The notes under the pieces: generated by a model
Told to the model about the DNA's origin: nothing
The model's input: the letters and a program-made list of their open reading frames with translations, nothing else
The model's database searches: none
Assembly: GCA_051010055.1 (NCBI GenBank)
Contig: JBPCVY010000106.1
Location: 1 to 44,405, forward strand
Source of the DNA: CAJQND01 sp051010055
GTDB taxonomy: Bacteria > Pseudomonadota > Alphaproteobacteria > Rhizobiales > CAJQND01
Direction of reading: 5' to 3'
Length of the DNA stretch: 44,405 bases
Shown here: piece after piece, positions 32,903-41,312 of the stretch
How positions within the stretch are numbered: position 1 is the first letter of the stretch
Layout of the letters: each line of letters starts with the position of its first letter
Program-made: the position numbers and the translations under genes

Positions 32903-33078
32903 GGCGGCAATTAGTTAAAATTGCCGCCAAAACTATACTTAGGGATAGGTGAATCCAACCTATCGATATCAAAGAATTACCTAAGAATAGTAGAGCGAAA
33001 TCCCCCCTATGCTCCATTGTCCCATTAATGCTGGACAAAAGAGCCTTAAAGCCGAGTCCGCGTATGCATAGGGGAGAT
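32903..33078 (+). promoter_or_regulatory. Highly structured leader before the exported protein gene at 33083, burying its ribosome binding site
   Basis: Four helices can be drawn. (1) GGCGGCAATT 32903-32912 / AATTGCCGCC 32919-32928: perfect, 10 bp. (2) ACTATACTTAGG 32932-32943 / CCTAAGAATAGT 32980-32991: 11 of 12 pairs, with an inner hairpin GATAGGT 32944-32950 / ACCTATC 32958-32964. (3) ATCCCCCCTATGC 33000-33012 / GCATAGGGGAGAT 33066-33078: 12 of 13 pairs. (4) Inside helix 3, TTGTCC 33017-33022 / GGACAA 33033-33038. The right arm of helix 3 contains the whole Shine-Dalgarno AGGGGAG, 6 bases before the ATG. Not a class I recognise. Confidence 0.6.
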
Positions 33079-33082
33079 AGCC

Positions 33083-33475
33083 ATGCAATCGAAGTCAATC
33101 CGCATATTGCAACTGGGAATGGCGTTTTCCGCTACACTGGCCGTCGCACTTGTCGGCGTCTCGTTCCGCGGCGAAACAGAGGCTCCAAAGACCGCAATGG
33201 TCTGTAAGCAAGCCGAATGGCCAATCAAATCTGTGGCATGTCTTGATGCCGCAATTAGCCGCAAAGCGCGCCTTGCGGATGACTTCAAGGGCGCGGAAAT
33301 ATTGAATGTTGGCGCAAAAGCCGATTCAAGCCTTGTTCGCGTTTCTGATGAAGTTGCGACCAAAGGCGATCGCCTACCGATCCTCAACGACCCAGAAGTC
33401 TACTTCAAGACTGTTGAGATTCGTGGCGACGGCTCATCCGAACTCGCTCGCATAAGCGTCGAACATATCAACTGA
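33083..33475 (+). CDS. Small exported protein of unknown function
   Basis: The 130-residue protein has an N-terminal signal or anchor (basic MQSKSIR, hydrophobic ILQLGMAFSATLAVALVGV about 8-26). The mature part has CKQAEWPIKSVACL near 41-54; a C...WP...C pattern of this kind recurs in small periplasmic alphaproteobacterial proteins of unknown role. The rest is polar. The ATG at 33083 follows AGGGGAG. The long structured leader suggests regulated translation. No partner or reaction can be named. A stem-loop follows the stop. Confidence 0.75.
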   Translation: MQSKSIRILQLGMAFSATLAVALVGVSFRGETEAPKTAMVCKQAEWPIKSVACLDAAISRKARLADDFKGAEILNVGAKADSSLVRVSDEVATKGDRLPILNDPEVYFKTVEIRGDGSSELARISVEHIN

Positions 33476-33516
33476 GTTTCTCGCTGCTCGCGTGAACTCG
33501 ACCCTACCGGCCTCAT

Positions 33517-33548
33517 GGCTGGCCTCCTTCTTAGGATGGCCAGCCTTT
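33517..33548. terminator. Stem-loop between convergent genes, probable terminator
   Basis: GGCTGGCC (33517-33524) pairs with GGCCAGCC (33538-33545), and TCC/GGA inside extend the stem. TTT follows, so the U-tract is short. It lies between the exported protein gene and the convergent asmA-like gene and could serve both directions. Confidence 0.6.
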
Positions 33549-33601
33549 GGTCGTTTTGGGGGTGAATTTTAACGGGCGGGTTTGTCCCAGGAGCAGCTCT
33601 T

Positions 33602-36304
33602 CTACTTCCGCCGCTTCTTGCTGGTTGCTTTGGCTTTTTGTGCCTTGGTGATCTTGCATGGCGCTGCGCGGTTCTTGCGCGTGTCCTTCACATCGGACTG
33701 GAACAGGGCGCCGAGAAGATTTAAGGGCAGGAGCAGTGTCTCGCCAACTACCTTGGCGGCTCCGGCGCCGCGCTCAAGGCGGAATGTGGGGCTGGTAAGT
33801 TGGCCGGTTATCCTGAACGGTGTGGCCACTGCCGCTATCTGACGTTTCTTTGCCCGCGGTGTTGCCCGGATAAGGATGGAATCCTTTCTGAAGTCGAACG
33901 AGCCGCCGCCGACGATTTGCACATTTTCAGTTTCCAGCACCAGGGGATTAACGGTGCCGCGGCCATTTTTGAACGTGAGAGGCGCTACCAGGCACACAAG
34001 GCGGGTGAACCCCTCTCGGCGTGAACGCGAGAACAGCCAGCTCGGCACGCTGAGGCCTGAAAGATCAACGAGCGTGGAGCCAACGGTGCCGTTGCGCAGG
34101 TAAACCGAGGCCCGCCCGTTCAGCGATTTCAACATGCCAAGCACAGTGCTGCCTGCCGTATTCAGACTGTAGTTCAACCGCACCGTCCCGGTGAGGGTTC
34201 CCCCGGCACCCAGCTGTGAGAGGGTGTCGCCGATCTTCCAGTTGCTCATGCTGCCCTTCGCGGTTATCCGCGGCGCCTTGTTTTTCAGGTTGATGTTCAC
34301 GGAAGTTGAAATCTGCCCACCGAGATAGCGCACTTTGAGCGGTTCCAGGCGAACCACCTGATCGTTGTAGCGGAAGCGGGCGTCAATGTTGCTGGCTCGT
34401 TTTCCAGCACCGGCAATCTTGGTGGCTTTCAATCTCATGTCCACATTGAACGAGGCTTTCACCTTATCAAGGTCGAGCTTATCGCCGACGGCCTCTTTCG
34501 CCCGTGCCTCGAAGAGTTCGCGCACATCATTGACATTGCGGATATCGCTGATGTGCAGCATTGGCGTTGAAAGGCTGCCGGTGAGCTTTATGTCATTTTC
34601 GGAATATTGCCCCTTGAGCTTTCCGTCGACCTTCGTTTTGCCGATGAGTGCGCTTCCTTCGCCGCTTAGGCTGTTCACGCTGCCTGCGATGCGGCCGTCA
34701 AACTTAACCGGCCCGGTTTTTTTCACCTTCACGCCCAACACTGATGCGAATTTTTGGAAATTGGGAATGTCGAGACCGATTTGGAAGGCAATGTCGTCCA
34801 GGTTGCTCAAGTCATCAATGGCAAGATCCACGTCCAGCTTGATAAAGGAACTGTCGGCAACCCGTGCCGAGAGCTCTTCAATGCCAAACTCGCCATCGGC
34901 ATCAGAAAAAGAGATTCTGCCTTGCAGCGCGCCAAGGCCGGCGGTGGCTTCATCCCTTTCAAATCCCAATACCGTTGCCGTCGGCATGTCCAGCCGACCG
35001 GTGAAGGAAAATCCTTCGAGTTGAAGCGCATTGGTGATGGTGCCCTTAACCTCAACCGTCGGGTTTCCTTTCGGGCCGGCAAGAACGGTGACGCCTTCAA
35101 GCCCAATGCGTCCGGCTTCATCACGCACAACCTTGTCGACGCTGATAGGCCCGATTTCCTGCAAGTCGGCATCGAATGCGTTGGTTTCTAGATGAAAGTC
35201 TTTGACGATTACATTACCTGCCTGGCCGGCGATCTCTCCGGAAAAACCCGTTACCGACAGGTTGAAAAGGGTGCCCCTACTGCTGTCCGTCCTCTCGGGC
35301 TCCGGTATTTTGCCAGAGAACGAAAGTGCCAGCCCGTCTCCGGTTGCCAGGTTGCCCACATCTCCCTTTATTTCAAGGCTCTCGCCCGTCTTGATGTCGA
35401 AGCGGGCTTCTGAACCGGTAAGCGCAAGCTGATCCAGCGGTCCTTGCAGCTGGCCACTGAACGTTCCATTTCCTTCGACCGAGCGTTCGATTTCAAGAGT
35501 TTCCAAAAAATCGCCAATCGAAGAGGAAATCACTTCCAGCGTGGCTTGGATTGACGCGATGTCCGGCGCCAGGTCAATTTTGCCGACAACCTCCGCACTG
35601 ATGCCCGGCACCGAGTATTGGAGGTTAAATGCGGAGGGCGCAGGTTTGTCTGTGTTTGTGTCCGGGGTATCCAGTTGGGCGACAAACCTCACCGGGCTGC
35701 CGTTAAAGGTGCCCCGGCCCTCTATGTCCAGCCTCTTTCCGTCTACGGATTTTTTCAAGGACAGGGTTTCCACTTGGCTTTCCGTCGACCAGCCATTGGA
35801 GATATTTCGGTAATTGAATCGCATATCGCGGACTGAAAAATCCCATGCCAGCCGGCTTCGCAGAAAGTCTGTCAGGGCCTGAAGCGGTTCCGGCAAGTCT
35901 TCTACATCAGATGCCCGGGTGACATTTGATCTTCCTTCAGAATCAACTTCGACACTGATGCGCCCTTCCTCAAACACGAGACCGGTGAGTTCTGCCGGGC
36001 CACCGAAAATGAGTGGCATTGTCGGCGTAGAGAATTCCACCCGGCCAATTTTTTGAACGTAATCTGAGGCCGTCCAGGAGGCATCCTTGATGGCGATATC
36101 TGTGATCTGGACATTTGTGTCCCAGTGCGGGTCCACCGTCACCGTGCCTGAAACGAAGACTTCACGCTCTAGAACCGCTTCAAGAACGGCTTCGGCTTTT
36201 GCGCGGCGCCAGTCTTCGAAAACTGGATGCCGCAGCAGGGCGAAAGCAAATGTCAGCGCGCCAATCAGCAAAAGAACAAGTAAAAAGGTAATTCTGGCCA
36301 GCAT
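33602..36304 (-). CDS. AsmA-family protein (envelope lipid-transport related)
   Basis: A 900-residue protein with one N-terminal membrane anchor (ARITFLLVLLLIGALTFAFAL written in part: FLLVLLLIGALTFAF, about residues 6-22) and a very long periplasmic region of beta-strand-rich repeats. AsmA hallmarks are VSGTVTVDPHWDTNVQITDI after the anchor and the C-terminal domain with LRNGTVGSTLVDLSG, then RFTRLVCLV-like GFTRLVCLVAPLTFKNGRG and VNPLVLETENVQIVGGGSFD. The family is related to bridge-like lipid-transfer proteins (AsmA, TamB, YhdP) affecting outer-membrane composition. The C-terminus is strongly basic (KAKATSKKRRK). Monocistronic and convergent with the exported protein gene. Confidence 0.88.
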   Translation of the reverse strand: MLARITFLLVLLLIGALTFAFALLRHPVFEDWRRAKAEAVLEAVLEREVFVSGTVTVDPHWDTNVQITDIAIKDASWTASDYVQKIGRVEFSTPTMPLIFGGPAELTGLVFEEGRISVEVDSEGRSNVTRASDVEDLPEPLQALTDFLRSRLAWDFSVRDMRFNYRNISNGWSTESQVETLSLKKSVDGKRLDIEGRGTFNGSPVRFVAQLDTPDTNTDKPAPSAFNLQYSVPGISAEVVGKIDLAPDIASIQATLEVISSSIGDFLETLEIERSVEGNGTFSGQLQGPLDQLALTGSEARFDIKTGESLEIKGDVGNLATGDGLALSFSGKIPEPERTDSSRGTLFNLSVTGFSGEIAGQAGNVIVKDFHLETNAFDADLQEIGPISVDKVVRDEAGRIGLEGVTVLAGPKGNPTVEVKGTITNALQLEGFSFTGRLDMPTATVLGFERDEATAGLGALQGRISFSDADGEFGIEELSARVADSSFIKLDVDLAIDDLSNLDDIAFQIGLDIPNFQKFASVLGVKVKKTGPVKFDGRIAGSVNSLSGEGSALIGKTKVDGKLKGQYSENDIKLTGSLSTPMLHISDIRNVNDVRELFEARAKEAVGDKLDLDKVKASFNVDMRLKATKIAGAGKRASNIDARFRYNDQVVRLEPLKVRYLGGQISTSVNINLKNKAPRITAKGSMSNWKIGDTLSQLGAGGTLTGTVRLNYSLNTAGSTVLGMLKSLNGRASVYLRNGTVGSTLVDLSGLSVPSWLFSRSRREGFTRLVCLVAPLTFKNGRGTVNPLVLETENVQIVGGGSFDFRKDSILIRATPRAKKRQIAAVATPFRITGQLTSPTFRLERGAGAAKVVGETLLLPLNLLGALFQSDVKDTRKNRAAPCKITKAQKAKATSKKRRK

Positions 36305-36436
36305 TTAAAAACACAGTCTTTGGTTTTTGAGGCGGGTTTTCTTAAGATTAACGCGGTGCCATAGAAAAATGAAAGATTTTCGTCCCCTCTCTTCTTTTCT
36401 TGGAAGTATTCCGTCCTTGCGTTGAGCAAAATTACC

Positions 36437-36469
36437 AGCAAGCAGCTTACAAGCACAATGTGGCTTGCT
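36437..36469. promoter_or_regulatory. Inverted repeat in the control region of the pad-like operon
   Basis: AGCAAGC (36437-36443) and GCTTGCT (36463-36469) form a 7-bp inverted repeat with a 19-base spacer, 68 bases before the thioesterase ATG. The 232-base divergent spacer (36305-36536) is AT-rich towards its right end and must hold the promoters of both asmA and this operon. I saw no convincing FNR/anaerobox (TTGAT-N4-ATCAA). Confidence 0.35.
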
Positions 36470-36536
36470 TCTAATTATGTATTAAAGTACTGTTATACCA
36501 ATTTAGAGTTAAAAATTGAACCAGAGGTGCTGGGCA

Positions 36537-36938
36537 ATGAAAGAAAGCCTCAAAACAGGTCTCTCGACAATTCGAAAGTTTACCGTCGACGACAGCCGGG
36601 CCATCAGCTTCATGGGGGATGATTGCCGCATTTATGGAACCCCTGAAATGATCCGCGATATTGAATGGACCTGCCGGGATTTGATGATCGAGCATGCCGG
36701 CCCGGGCGAAGATTCTGTGGGGGTCAAAGTCAACGTCACCCACACCGCAGCAACGCTTCTTGGCATGGATGTGAAAATCGCAGTCGAGATAGCCGAGATC
36801 AACCGCAACAAGGTTGTGTTCAACGTCACCGGAACCGATCCGGTGGACACCATATGCACCGGCCAGCACGAACGCTTCATCGTCAATGTGGAGCAAATCA
36901 AGCAGCGTCTTGAGGACAAGGCAGCCAAGGCGGCTTAG
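36537..36938 (+). CDS. Hotdog-fold acyl-CoA thioesterase, FlK (fluoroacetyl-CoA thioesterase)-like
   Basis: A 133-residue single hotdog domain. T35, E43 and H69 in IYGTPEMIRDIE and NVTHTAATLLGM line up with the catalytic Thr-Glu-His of fluoroacetyl-CoA thioesterase FlK, with the same spacing (8 and 26 residues) as I recall for Thr42/Glu50/His76 there. The start ATG 36537 has AGAGG about 9 bases upstream; a TTG seven codons earlier is less likely. First gene of the pad-like operon. Inference: it hydrolyses an activated acyl-CoA made by the neighbouring molybdoenzyme, or clears dead-end CoA esters. The alternative is a binding protein without activity. Confidence 0.75.
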   Translation: MKESLKTGLSTIRKFTVDDSRAISFMGDDCRIYGTPEMIRDIEWTCRDLMIEHAGPGEDSVGVKVNVTHTAATLLGMDVKIAVEIAEINRNKVVFNVTGTDPVDTICTGQHERFIVNVEQIKQRLEDKAAKAA

Positions 36939-36960
36939 AGGTAATGGGTGGCGCGCGGCC

Positions 36961-39696
36961 ATGAAACCGCAGGAAAAAGACAAAAGCAAAGTTTCTTCAT
37001 ACTGCTATCAATGCGTGGCCGGCCCTGACCTATTGAATGTTGAAATCGAAAAGGGTGTGGCAACGCAAATTCACCCCAACACCAAAGCTGCCGAAGTTCA
37101 CCCCGCTGGCGGCAAGGTGTGTGTTAAAGCGTTTGGCCTTATTCAGAAGACATACAATCCAAACCGCATTCTAACGCCGATGAAGCGCACCAATCCGTCC
37201 AAGGGGCGCGGAGAAGACCCGGGCTTTGTGCCAATTTCCTGGGAAGAGGCGCTCACCACTATCACCGGCAAGCTCAACTGCGTGCGCGAAGAGGGGCTAA
37301 CGGATACCTCCGGCTTTCCGCGGGTTGCGGCAAGTTTTGGCGGCGGCGGCACGCCCACTGCCTATATGGGCACCTTCCCAGCGTTCCTTGCTGCCTGGGG
37401 CCCGGTGGATATGAGCTTCGGAAGCGGGCAGGGGGTGAAGTGCTATCACTCAGAGCATCTCTATGGCGAGCTTTGGCACCGCGCATTTACGGTATCGCCT
37501 GATACACCGCTCACCGAACTTCTCATTTCCTTTGGCGCCAATGTGGAGGCATCCGGTGGGGTGTGCGGCGTCAGGCGCCATGCAGATGCGCGCGCGCGGG
37601 GAATCAAGCGCATCCAGGTTGAACCACACCTCTCCGTCACCGGTGCCTGTTCGGCTGAGTGGGTGCCGATAAAGCCGAAAACGGATTCTGCCTTCCTGTT
37701 CGCGATGGTAAACGTTCTGCTCCATGAATTGGAACGCGAGAAACTCGACATTGCGTTTCTTATGCACCGCACCTCGGCACCCTATCTCATCGCACCGAAC
37801 GGCTTCTACATGCGCCAACCGAAAACCGGCAAGCCGCTTCTTTGGGATGAGCGCTCCGGCAAAGCTGTTCCCTACGATGCCAAGAACATTGAGCCGGCGC
37901 TTTTAGGCTCCTTCAAGGTTTCGGGCAAAGAGACCGGCCCGGACGATGCAGAGTGGAACCACCGCGCCGTTTCCTGCCCCACCGCTTTTGAGGCGCTTGT
38001 TGAGCATGTGCGTGATTACACTCCTGAGTGGGCAGCTGCTATTTGCGATGTTGATGCACAAACCATCCGATCGGTCGCACACCAGTTTGTTGACCATGCC
38101 CGCGTCGGCGAGACAATTAAAATCGGCGGCAGGGAGCTGCCCTTCCGGCCCGTTGCAATTTCGCTGGGCAAAACGGTGAACAATGGCTGGGGCGGTTATG
38201 AATGCTGCTGGGCGCGCACGTTGTTGGCCTGTCTCATCGGCGGGCTTGAAGTTCCCGGCGGCACTCTTGGCACAACGGTGCGGCTCAACCGCCCGGCCGA
38301 TAACCGCTGGAGCAGCGTGAAGCCGGGCCCGGATGGCTTTATGGATTATCCCATGAACCCGACGAAGAAGGGCGAATGGTTTTCAAGCTCGCCATCGCGC
38401 CATGCTCATCGAACGTTGGTGCCGTTGGCTGCAAACTCGCCCTGGAGCCAGGCGCTCGGGCCAACCCACCTTGCCTGGATGATGCAAAGGGAAGCGCTCG
38501 ACAAGCTACCTAAACCCACAAGGCCCGATGTCTGGTTTGTCTACCGCACCAACCCGGCGGTTTCGTTCTGGGATGTTGATGCAGTTTCCGATGCGATGGC
38601 GAAATTTCCGTTCACCGTGTGCTTTGCTTACACCCGGGATGAAACCAACCACATGGCTGATATTCTGCTACCCGAATGCACCGATCTCGAGGGGTTGCAA
38701 TTGATCCGCATTGGCGGATCGAAGTATGTAGAGCAATTTTGGGAACATCAGGGATTTGCCTTACGCGACCCGGCAGTTGAGCCGCAGGGCGAGGCGCGCG
38801 ACTTTACCTGGATTGCTACCCAACTCGCAGAACGCACCGGCCTTCTGGCTGAGTATAACGCAGCAATAAACCGTGGTGCTGCCGGAATCCGGCTTTTTGG
38901 CGAGGGATTTGATTTCTCGCTGGATACGGATAAGCCTCACGATGTTGATACCATCTGGGATGCATCCTGCCGGGCCGCCAATGCGGAACTGACAGGCGGC
39001 AAGGAAAGTGGCGGGCTGGATTATTTCCGCGAACACGGGTTCCGGGTAAACAGGTTCCCCAAAGAGCGCTGGTATCTTTATCCCGCAATGGAAGCAGAAG
39101 GCTTGCGCTTTGAACTGCCCTACCAGGAACGGCTTTTGCGCATCGGCAAGGAACTGGCCGCGCGTCTGCATGAAAGCGACATTCACTGGTGGGACCGTCA
39201 GTTTGAAGAGTATGAGGCAATGCCCAAATGGCATAATCTTCAGGTGCGATGGGAAAGCGTGCTTGCAGAACGTTTCGGTATCGAAATAAATCTCTTTCCC
39301 TTTTGGCTTTTGACCGCAAGGTCCATGCAATATGCTTGGGGCGGCAATGCCGGTTTGCAGATAATACACGAGGTTGCCGGAAATGTTGCGGGCCATGGCG
39401 GGGTGATGATGAACCCGGCTGCCGCGGAAAAATTGAACATAGCTGAAGGCGATATTGTCGAGGTCAGTTCACCTTCCGGCAAAACCAAAGGGGCCGCTAT
39501 TCTGCGCCAGGGCATCAGGCCCGATACTGTGCTCATGATTGGCCAGTTCGGCCATTGGGCAACGCCCTTTGCCAGCGAAAACAATGCGCCGAGCATGAAC
39601 GCGCTCACACCTATGATGCTTGAGCTGACCGATGCTACAGGGTCGGGGGCTGACTTGGTGAAGGTGGCGATATCGCGGATCGGCGGTGCACCATGA
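36961..39696 (+). CDS. padB: Molybdopterin oxidoreductase, phenylacetyl-CoA:acceptor oxidoreductase (PadB)-like catalytic subunit
   Basis: A 911-residue protein of the DMSO-reductase superfamily. The N-terminal cluster region has C15-x2-C18 and C54, but the usual third cysteine between them is absent (VAGPD follows C18). The molybdopterin core spans about 60-760, with a probable Mo-ligand C161 in GQGVKCYHSEHLYG; the dinucleotide-binding domain is C-terminal (about 790-900, with HEVAGNVAGHGGVMMNP and VEVSSPSGKTKG). There is no twin-arginine signal, so it should stay in the cytoplasm, as needed for a CoA-ester substrate. With the Fe-S/NrfD partner and PaaK next door, it fits PadB, which oxidises phenylacetyl-CoA to phenylglyoxylate. 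Other arylacetyl-CoA substrates remain possible. The ribosome binding site is weak; it lies 22 bases after the thioesterase. Confidence 0.72.
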   Translation: MKPQEKDKSKVSSYCYQCVAGPDLLNVEIEKGVATQIHPNTKAAEVHPAGGKVCVKAFGLIQKTYNPNRILTPMKRTNPSKGRGEDPGFVPISWEEALTTITGKLNCVREEGLTDTSGFPRVAASFGGGGTPTAYMGTFPAFLAAWGPVDMSFGSGQGVKCYHSEHLYGELWHRAFTVSPDTPLTELLISFGANVEASGGVCGVRRHADARARGIKRIQVEPHLSVTGACSAEWVPIKPKTDSAFLFAMVNVLLHELEREKLDIAFLMHRTSAPYLIAPNGFYMRQPKTGKPLLWDERSGKAVPYDAKNIEPALLGSFKVSGKETGPDDAEWNHRAVSCPTAFEALVEHVRDYTPEWAAAICDVDAQTIRSVAHQFVDHARVGETIKIGGRELPFRPVAISLGKTVNNGWGGYECCWARTLLACLIGGLEVPGGTLGTTVRLNRPADNRWSSVKPGPDGFMDYPMNPTKKGEWFSSSPSRHAHRTLVPLAANSPWSQALGPTHLAWMMQREALDKLPKPTRPDVWFVYRTNPAVSFWDVDAVSDAMAKFPFTVCFAYTRDETNHMADILLPECTDLEGLQLIRIGGSKYVEQFWEHQGFALRDPAVEPQGEARDFTWIATQLAERTGLLAEYNAAINRGAAGIRLFGEGFDFSLDTDKPHDVDTIWDASCRAANAELTGGKESGGLDYFREHGFRVNRFPKERWYLYPAMEAEGLRFELPYQERLLRIGKELAARLHESDIHWWDRQFEEYEAMPKWHNLQVRWESVLAERFGIEINLFPFWLLTARSMQYAWGGNAGLQIIHEVAGNVAGHGGVMMNPAAAEKLNIAEGDIVEVSSPSGKTKGAAILRQGIRPDTVLMIGQFGHWATPFASENNAPSMNALTPMMLELTDATGSGADLVKVAISRIGGAP

Positions 39697-41267
39697 CACG
39701 CTGGGCGCTCGTTGCTGATTTGAACAGGTGCGTTGGATGCCAAACCTGCACGGCCGCATGCAAGCATGCCAACGCTACCGCGCCGGGCATTCAATGGCGC
39801 AAGGTGCTTGATATCGAAGCAGGTGAGTACCCGAACGTGCGCCGCGCCTTCGTGCCGGTCGGGTGCATGCATTGCGACGAGCCCCCTTGTATGGAGGTAT
39901 GCCCCACCACTGCCACCGGCAAGCGCGATGACGGGATAGTCACCATTGACTATGACTTGTGCATCGGTTGTGCTTATTGTGCGGTGGCGTGCCCCTACCA
40001 GGCCCGGTCCCGCGTTGACAAACCTCTCTCAGCATTCGGCAACGGGCAGATGAAAAACGAAGCCGTGCGCGAAGACCCCCAGCGCATTGGCGTTGCCCAA
40101 AAATGTACATTCTGTCTCGACCGTATAGATGCAGGAATTGCAGCTGGGCTTAAACCGGGCATAGACCATGAGGCATCACCGGCCTGTGTTGCCTCTTGCA
40201 TTGCAGGCGCTCTCCATTTCGGTGACGTGGACGACAAGCACAGCAATGTCTCAAAACTGCTGAACGAGAACCGGCATTTCCGCATGCATTATGAACTCGG
40301 CACCGGCCCGGGCATTTATTACCTGTGGGACAAAGCGGGAGAAAAACCAGAGGCAGAAAGTTCTCCTGTGATGGTAGCAGAACCTGCCGGCATGGGTGCG
40401 GTAGGCCCGGCCCATCAGCAAAGCTGGGACTGGCGCGCAGCGGCGAACTTCATTTTCGGCGGAGCAGGTTCGGGCATGTTTATCGCCGCCGCCCTTGCCG
40501 GCATCACAAATGCAATGCCCGGCCTTGTTTCGCTGGCGATGGTAGCGCTTGGCCTGCTGTGCGTATGGCTTGAGGTTGGCCGGCCATGGCGGTTCATCAA
40601 TGTCTACTTCAATCCGGCAAATTCATGGATGAGCCGGGAGGCAACCGCTGCCCTGCCGTTTTTCGGGTTCGGCTTGGCCGGGATTTTTTTCGGTTCAGTG
40701 CCCATGATGCTTGTTGCAGCGGTATTTGCGGCAGGCTTTCTTTATTGCCAGGCGCAGATTCTACGGACCGCCAAGGGCATTCCCCTGTGGCGGCACAAGA
40801 AGCTGACACCCCTGATGGTTCTAACGGGCCTTTCGGAAGGAACAGCGCTGTTTGCCCTTTGGATAGCGGTTGCGGGCACAAGCTACCAGTTCATGCAGCT
40901 TGTGGCCGTTACCCTTTTGGTGCTGACGGCATTGCGCCATTTTGCGTGGCGGGGATATAGGCAAGAGCTAGGAAGGGAAGGCGCCCCGGCGCGCAGCTTG
41001 AAAGCGCTGGATGCAAGCGTTTTCAATCTTTCGCTCTTGCACCAGCTGATACCCATGGCCATTGCGGCTATCGGGATAATTTCCGGCACGTATTTGCCAA
41101 CGTTACTGAGCCTGGCAGCCCTGCCTGTTCTGGCAAGCGGCTGGATATTCAAATACTGCCTCATCACCAAGGCGGCATTTAACCAGGGCTATGCCATTGA
41201 GCGCATGCCTGCGCGCGGAGCAGGGGAGAGTGCACCTGGCATCAAGCCGGGATGGACGGTCTCGTAA
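39693..41267 (+). CDS. Fusion of four-cluster Fe-S subunit and NrfD/DmsC-like membrane anchor (PadC-PadD-like)
   Basis: The 524-residue protein joins two normally separate subunits. Residues 1 to about 190 are a DmsB/NrfC-type ferredoxin with sixteen cluster cysteines: CVGCQTCTAAC (13-23), CMHCDEPPCMEVC, CIGCAYCAVAC, and CTFCLD with ACVASC, giving four [4Fe-4S] clusters. After a loop (about 195-243), residues from about 245 form roughly eight transmembrane helices of NrfD/DmsC type, starting with WRAAANFIFGGAGSGMFIAA. It would carry electrons from the molybdenum subunit to the quinone pool. No Tat signal, so the clusters face the cytoplasm. Its start overlaps the padB-like stop by 4 bases (ATGA). 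Confidence 0.82.
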   Translation: MTRWALVADLNRCVGCQTCTAACKHANATAPGIQWRKVLDIEAGEYPNVRRAFVPVGCMHCDEPPCMEVCPTTATGKRDDGIVTIDYDLCIGCAYCAVACPYQARSRVDKPLSAFGNGQMKNEAVREDPQRIGVAQKCTFCLDRIDAGIAAGLKPGIDHEASPACVASCIAGALHFGDVDDKHSNVSKLLNENRHFRMHYELGTGPGIYYLWDKAGEKPEAESSPVMVAEPAGMGAVGPAHQQSWDWRAAANFIFGGAGSGMFIAAALAGITNAMPGLVSLAMVALGLLCVWLEVGRPWRFINVYFNPANSWMSREATAALPFFGFGLAGIFFGSVPMMLVAAVFAAGFLYCQAQILRTAKGIPLWRHKKLTPLMVLTGLSEGTALFALWIAVAGTSYQFMQLVAVTLLVLTALRHFAWRGYRQELGREGAPARSLKALDASVFNLSLLHQLIPMAIAAIGIISGTYLPTLLSLAALPVLASGWIFKYCLITKAAFNQGYAIERMPARGAGESAPGIKPGWTVS

Positions 41268-41312
41268 AAGGCGATTTCAAGAAAGGGGGACAGAAGAGAG
41301 GGAAGGAAACCC

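Noticed and set aside
36305..36536. FNR/FixK anaerobox in front of the pad-like operon
   Set aside because: No TTGAT-N4-ATCAA-like pair was found by eye; only the inverted repeat reported as a feature.
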